Shown here: positions 6,494-9,770 of the stretch, in pieces
Layout: every line of letters starts with the position of its first letter
Position numbering within the stretch: the first letter of the stretch is position 1
Assembly (NCBI GenBank): GCA_023135025.1
Contig: JAGLTY010000050.1
Coordinates: 1-9,770, forward strand
DNA length: 9,770 nucleotides
Direction of reading: 5' to 3'
Origin: Bacteroidales bacterium
GTDB lineage: Bacteria; Bacteroidota; Bacteroidia; Bacteroidales; GCA-2748055
Made by a program: the position numbers and the translations under genes
Notes under the pieces: generated by a model
What the model saw: only the letters and a program-made list of their open reading frames with translations
The model's database searches: none
What the model was told of the DNA's origin: nothing

Positions 6494-8869
6494 ATGAAAC
6501 TTAATAAACTCACACTCATACCAATAACCATCGCACTCCTTGGACTCTTAAACACCGCCTGCGAGCAATCCGGGGAACCTGTTGATTATGTAGACCCGTT
6601 TATCGGAACAGATTTTTTTGCACATATGTTTCCAGGGCCCGGATTACCCTTTGGAATGGTGCATCTCAGCCCGGATGTATATACCAAAGGATGGACATAT
6701 GCCTCCGGCTACCAGTATGCCGACAACTCCATTATGGGTTTTAGCCATACCCATTACAGTGGGGTGGGGATGGTGGCCAAGGGTGACCTCTTAATCATGC
6801 CTACAGTGGGACAAAAACTCCAGGTCACACCCGGTTCCAGGGAGAATCCCGATGAAGGGTACCGTTCGCGGTTTGACCATGCCGATGAAACGGCCTCACC
6901 CGGGTACTACTCCGTTCATCTCAAAGATTACGATATAGAGGCTGAATTAACGGTCACAAAAAGGGCAGGGATGCACAGGTATACCTTCCCCGAATCGGAG
7001 GATTCACATATACTGATTGACCTGGGTCACATTATCGGAGATGCCCCATCCGGAAAATCACATCTGGAATTTGTAAATAATAATACCATTGAAGGATATA
7101 AGCTATCCCAGGAAGCCACCCTCTATTTTGTGGCTGAGTTCAGCAAGCCATTTGCAGCTTATGGGACCTGGGATGGAGGTTACGCTACCCCTGAGTCAGG
7201 TGCTAGTCTCTTCCCCTACAAATCTGCAGAATCTGGAAGCAATATCGGAGCATTTGTAAACTATCGCACCCACTCCAATGAAATTATTCTGGTAAAAGTC
7301 GGGCTCTCCTATGTGAGCGTGGAAGGAGCCCGCAACAACCTTAAGGCCGAAATTCCCGGATGGGATTTTGACCGTGTAAAAACAGATGCTAAGAATATCT
7401 GGAACAGAGAACTGAAAAAAATCGAGATAGCCGGAGGAACCGAAGATCAAAAGCAGATATTCTATACCGCGCTCTACCACTCCCTGCTGGCTCAGGGAAT
7501 CTCTTCCGATGTGGATGGAAAATATTTTGGGATGGATGGGAAAGTCTATGTGGCTGAGGATTACGATTTTTTTCCTTCGTTCCTCTGCTGGGATACCTAC
7601 CGTTCCGAGCATCCACTGATGACTTTAGTAGAACCTGAGCATGTAAATGATATGATTAAATCAATCGTCTCAAAAACAAAACATTACGGATGGTTGCCGG
7701 CTCAGCATCACCGCAATGTATTTGGACAGGGAATGGTGGGTGATCACCTGGTTCCGATTATTGTGGATGCCTATATGAAAGGCTTCAGGGATTATGATGT
7801 GGATTTCATTTATGAGGCCATGCGGGAAAAGGCCACTGGGCTCCCCCCTTCTCCCCTTCCTGAATCTGCCGGCAGGTCCGGATTACAATATTACATGGAG
7901 CTGGGTTATGCTCCGGTAGATAAAGTAACTGAATCGGTGCCGAACACACTGGAACTGGCCTACAACGATTGGTGCATTGCGCAGATGGCTCAAGAACTGG
8001 GAAGGGAGGCTGACTACGAACTTTTCATGCAAAGGGCACATAATTATTTGAACCTGTTTGATCCAGCCACCCAATTTATGCGCCCCAGAAACCAGGATGG
8101 CTCCTGGCTTAAGTCCTGCGAAAACCGGCCGGCTGAAATCATCAAATTTGGCGATCACACCTCCTATGATTGCTTCGATCCTCTCCTGGTAGGAAGACGA
8201 CCCAACCGATACTTTACCGAGTCCAATGCCTGGCAATATATCTGGTCGGTGCAGCATGACATCAACGGGTTGGTTGATCTTTTTGGAACTACTTCTGCAT
8301 TTGTCTCAAAGCTCGATTCTCTCTTTACTATGAGTCCTGAGATCAGTAAGCCGAAATATGTAGGAGTAGTCGGTACCATCGGACAATATGTACATGGAAA
8401 TCAACCTTCTCATCATGTGGCCTATCTCTACAACTATGTGGGCATGCCCTGGAAGACCCAGGAAAAAGTTCGCGAGGTCATGGAGCTGTACAGGACCGGA
8501 CCGGGTGGACTTTGCGGCAATGAAGATATGGGCTCCCTCTCCTCCTGGTATGTGCTGAGTGCCCTGGGAATCTATCCTGTATCTCCGGGTCAGAATGTTT
8601 ATGTCATTGGATCACCGCTTTTTGAAAAAGCGACAATCAAACTGAGCAGCCCTTACGATGACGGGGAGTTCACCATTCAGGCCAATCATGTGTCGACGGT
8701 CAATAAATACATCCAGTCGGCAACTCTGAATGGTGAATCAATGAGCAAAACCTGGATCTCACACGAAGAGATCATTCAGGGTGGAACACTTGTTTTTGAA
8801 ATGGGACCGGAACCTAATCTGGATTGGGGCAGCAATGCGGCAGATATTCCGCCATCCATGACACGTTAA
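6494..8869 (+). CDS. GH92 exo-alpha-mannosidase-like lipoprotein with classical N-terminal motifs
   Basis: This second GH92 has 791 residues. The signal peptide runs to a relaxed lipobox LNTAC with Cys23, so a lipoprotein is likely. The N-terminal domain carries the standard family blocks: YVDPFIGTD (32-40), LPFGMVHLSPD (51-61), SGYQYADNSIMGFSHTHYSG (71-90). The catalytic domain has CWDTYRSEHPL (365-375), HYGWLP, YFTESNAWQYIWSVQHD with the likely catalytic acid Glu576 (bases 8219-8221), VHGNQPSHHVAYLYNY, PWKTQ and CGNEDMGSLSSWY with Asp678. Compared with its neighbour, Gln637 replaces Glu607 and Asn676 replaces Asp647, while the likely acid is kept, so an active enzyme of different linkage or leaving-group preference is expected. 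The copies share blocks such as EIPGWDFD and the NKYI-SA-LNGE tail, but are otherwise far apart, so this is an old duplication. No Shine-Dalgarno site is seen in the 20-base gap before it. Confidence 0.95.
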   Translation: MKLNKLTLIPITIALLGLLNTACEQSGEPVDYVDPFIGTDFFAHMFPGPGLPFGMVHLSPDVYTKGWTYASGYQYADNSIMGFSHTHYSGVGMVAKGDLLIMPTVGQKLQVTPGSRENPDEGYRSRFDHADETASPGYYSVHLKDYDIEAELTVTKRAGMHRYTFPESEDSHILIDLGHIIGDAPSGKSHLEFVNNNTIEGYKLSQEATLYFVAEFSKPFAAYGTWDGGYATPESGASLFPYKSAESGSNIGAFVNYRTHSNEIILVKVGLSYVSVEGARNNLKAEIPGWDFDRVKTDAKNIWNRELKKIEIAGGTEDQKQIFYTALYHSLLAQGISSDVDGKYFGMDGKVYVAEDYDFFPSFLCWDTYRSEHPLMTLVEPEHVNDMIKSIVSKTKHYGWLPAQHHRNVFGQGMVGDHLVPIIVDAYMKGFRDYDVDFIYEAMREKATGLPPSPLPESAGRSGLQYYMELGYAPVDKVTESVPNTLELAYNDWCIAQMAQELGREADYELFMQRAHNYLNLFDPATQFMRPRNQDGSWLKSCENRPAEIIKFGDHTSYDCFDPLLVGRRPNRYFTESNAWQYIWSVQHDINGLVDLFGTTSAFVSKLDSLFTMSPEISKPKYVGVVGTIGQYVHGNQPSHHVAYLYNYVGMPWKTQEKVREVMELYRTGPGGLCGNEDMGSLSSWYVLSALGIYPVSPGQNVYVIGSPLFEKATIKLSSPYDDGEFTIQANHVSTVNKYIQSATLNGESMSKTWISHEEIIQGGTLVFEMGPEPNLDWGSNAADIPPSMTR

Positions 8870-8918
8870 AAAACCGTGCAAAATCTCTAAAATAACAGAA
8901 GCAATTAAGGTTGAATTG

Positions 8919-8954
8919 GTGGTTCTTTGTAAAATATTATCTAAAAAGCACCAC
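8919..8954 (+). promoter_or_regulatory. Imperfect inverted repeat directly before the symporter start
   Basis: GTGGTTCTTT at 8919-8928 pairs with AAAGCACCAC at 8945-8954 in nine of ten positions (a single T/C mismatch), leaving a 16-base AT-rich loop. The right arm ends two bases before the ATG at 8957. In RNA it would cover the region the ribosome needs; in DNA it could be an operator. It has no T-run after it and is not G/C-rich enough to look like a standard terminator. The rest of the 87-base gap (8870-8956) shows no convincing promoter. Confidence 0.4.
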
Positions 8955-8956
8955 GT

Positions 8957-9770
8957 ATGCTTTCAGGTATAGATTATTTTGTTGTTATCGCATATATCAC
9001 CGGGATCATGCTCCTGGGCATTTACTTCAGGAGGTATATTGCGACTTCTGAGGACTATTTTTTAGGAGGCAGGAGTTTACCTTTCTGGGCCATCGGTATG
9101 TCCATTGTTGTGTCAGATATTGGCGCTATGGATTTTGTAGGGGTTTCGGGACAGGCATACCGGTACGGAATTTCAGTAGGAAACTTTGACTGGATCGGAT
9201 CGGTGCCAGCCATGTTGCTTGCTGCATTTATCTTTATCCCATACTTCTGGCGGGGAGGGATGTATACCATTCCCGAATACCTGGGAAGAAGATACAATCG
9301 CCATGTTCGCACAATTGCCTCTCTGACATGGATCACATTTTTCGCAGTTGACCTGGGTGTTCTCTTCTGGGCCAGTGCAGTACTCCTTAATGTTCTTATG
9401 GGATGGCCTGTCTGGCTCTCAATTATGCTAACAGCAAGCGTTGTTGGTTTGTATACATATTTCGGGGGGATTACAGCGGTTGTGATGACTGATGTTGTTC
9501 AGCTGGTTATTATGTTTGTAGGTGGATTAACCCTGACTTTTTTAGGCTTTCACGCGGTTGGGGGCTGGGAAGGAATGGTTGATAAAATAAGTGCCATGGG
9601 ACCGGAATATCGAAGTCATTTCGATCTGATCCAGCCATCCGATACCAAAACACCATTCCCCTGGACCGGCATTCTGTTCGGACTTACTTTTGTGATGGCC
9701 AATGCTTATATGATCGGGAACCAGACCATAGTCCAGAGGTGCCTGACTGCTAAAAATGAATGGCATGCAA
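8957..9770 (+). CDS. SSS-family sodium/solute symporter (3' partial)
   Basis: This is the first 271 residues of an inner-membrane sodium-coupled transporter of the SSS (SLC5/SGLT-like) family; the reading frame is open at the right edge. Family signs are SEDYFLGGRSLPFWAIGMSI (31-50), the SDIGAMDFVG stretch of the first broken helix, YTIPEYLGRRYN (103-114), YTYFGGITAVVMTDVVQ (166-182) and IGNQTIVQRCLTAKN (253-267). Hydrophobic segments lie at about 5-24, 43-65, 82-98, 120-148, 152-170, 177-200 and 238-254, matching the expected start of a protein with 13 or more helices. The start at 8957 puts the first helix right after MLSGID, as is usual in the family. Some sodium-site residues lie beyond the window. 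As part of a mannosidase/alpha-glycosidase cluster it most likely imports a released monosaccharide, perhaps mannose; family members also carry sialic acid, xylose, glucose or other solutes, so the substrate is open. Confidence 0.93.
   Translation, partial: MLSGIDYFVVIAYITGIMLLGIYFRRYIATSEDYFLGGRSLPFWAIGMSIVVSDIGAMDFVGVSGQAYRYGISVGNFDWIGSVPAMLLAAFIFIPYFWRGGMYTIPEYLGRRYNRHVRTIASLTWITFFAVDLGVLFWASAVLLNVLMGWPVWLSIMLTASVVGLYTYFGGITAVVMTDVVQLVIMFVGGLTLTFLGFHAVGGWEGMVDKISAMGPEYRSHFDLIQPSDTKTPFPWTGILFGLTFVMANAYMIGNQTIVQRCLTAKNEWHA

Noticed and set aside
7196..7612. 138-codon minus-strand reading frame
   Set aside because: It is fully antisense to the second GH92, whose protein is conserved through this stretch. 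No start signal or recognisable domain is seen in the antisense frame.
4176..8869. Tandem GH92 genes as a recent duplication
   Set aside because: The N-terminal halves are too different and shared identity is confined to family blocks, so this is an old divergence or separate acquisition.
8911..8930. Possible Bacteroidota-type promoter (TTG and a TTTG element) in the gap before the symporter
   Set aside because: Only the TTTG part of the TAnnTTTG element matches and the TA is absent; the spacing to a TTG element is wrong, so this is likely chance in AT-rich DNA.
8870..8956. Rho-independent terminator after the second GH92
   Set aside because: The only hairpin-like repeat lacks a T-run after it and runs up to the next start codon; the A-rich stretch at 8868-8873 is not preceded by a stem.

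Overview
The window looks like part of a carbohydrate-degradation operon from a member of the Bacteroidota. The grounds are the gene content (a GH31, two GH92 exo-mannosidase-type enzymes and an SSS sodium/sugar symporter), lipoprotein-type signal peptides on the GH92 enzymes, weak or absent Shine-Dalgarno sites before most genes, and moderate GC content. The species cannot be fixed from sequence reading alone. All five genes lie on the + strand and fill the window, with no gap longer than about 90 bases.

Layout: (1) 2-1933, the C-terminal two thirds of a GH31 alpha-glycosidase, probably alpha-xylosidase-like, cut by the left edge and carrying a PA14 domain inserted after the catalytic barrel. 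(2) 1996-4179, a 727-residue secreted protein that I cannot assign to a named family. Its layout suggests a TIM-barrel glycoside hydrolase followed by an amidotransferase-like domain and a C-terminal beta-sandwich. (3) 4176-6473, a GH92 lipoprotein with an unusual N-terminal half, starting inside the stop codon of gene 2. (4) 6494-8869, a second GH92 lipoprotein with the classical family motifs. (5) 8957 to the right edge, the first 271 residues of an SSS symporter. Its 87-base upstream gap is the longest in the window and holds an imperfect inverted repeat next to the start codon.

As a unit the genes suggest stepwise removal of terminal alpha-linked sugars outside the cytoplasm: alpha-mannose by the two GH92 enzymes, and alpha-xylose or alpha-glucose by GH31. 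The released monosaccharide would then be taken up through the sodium symporter. No SusC/SusD pair, regulator or sulfatase is visible here. The substrate is not determined; an alpha-mannose-containing glycan such as an N-glycan, or a mixed plant, algal or fungal polysaccharide, would fit. The best candidate for something undescribed is the 727-residue protein. The two GH92 copies are also clearly not redundant.
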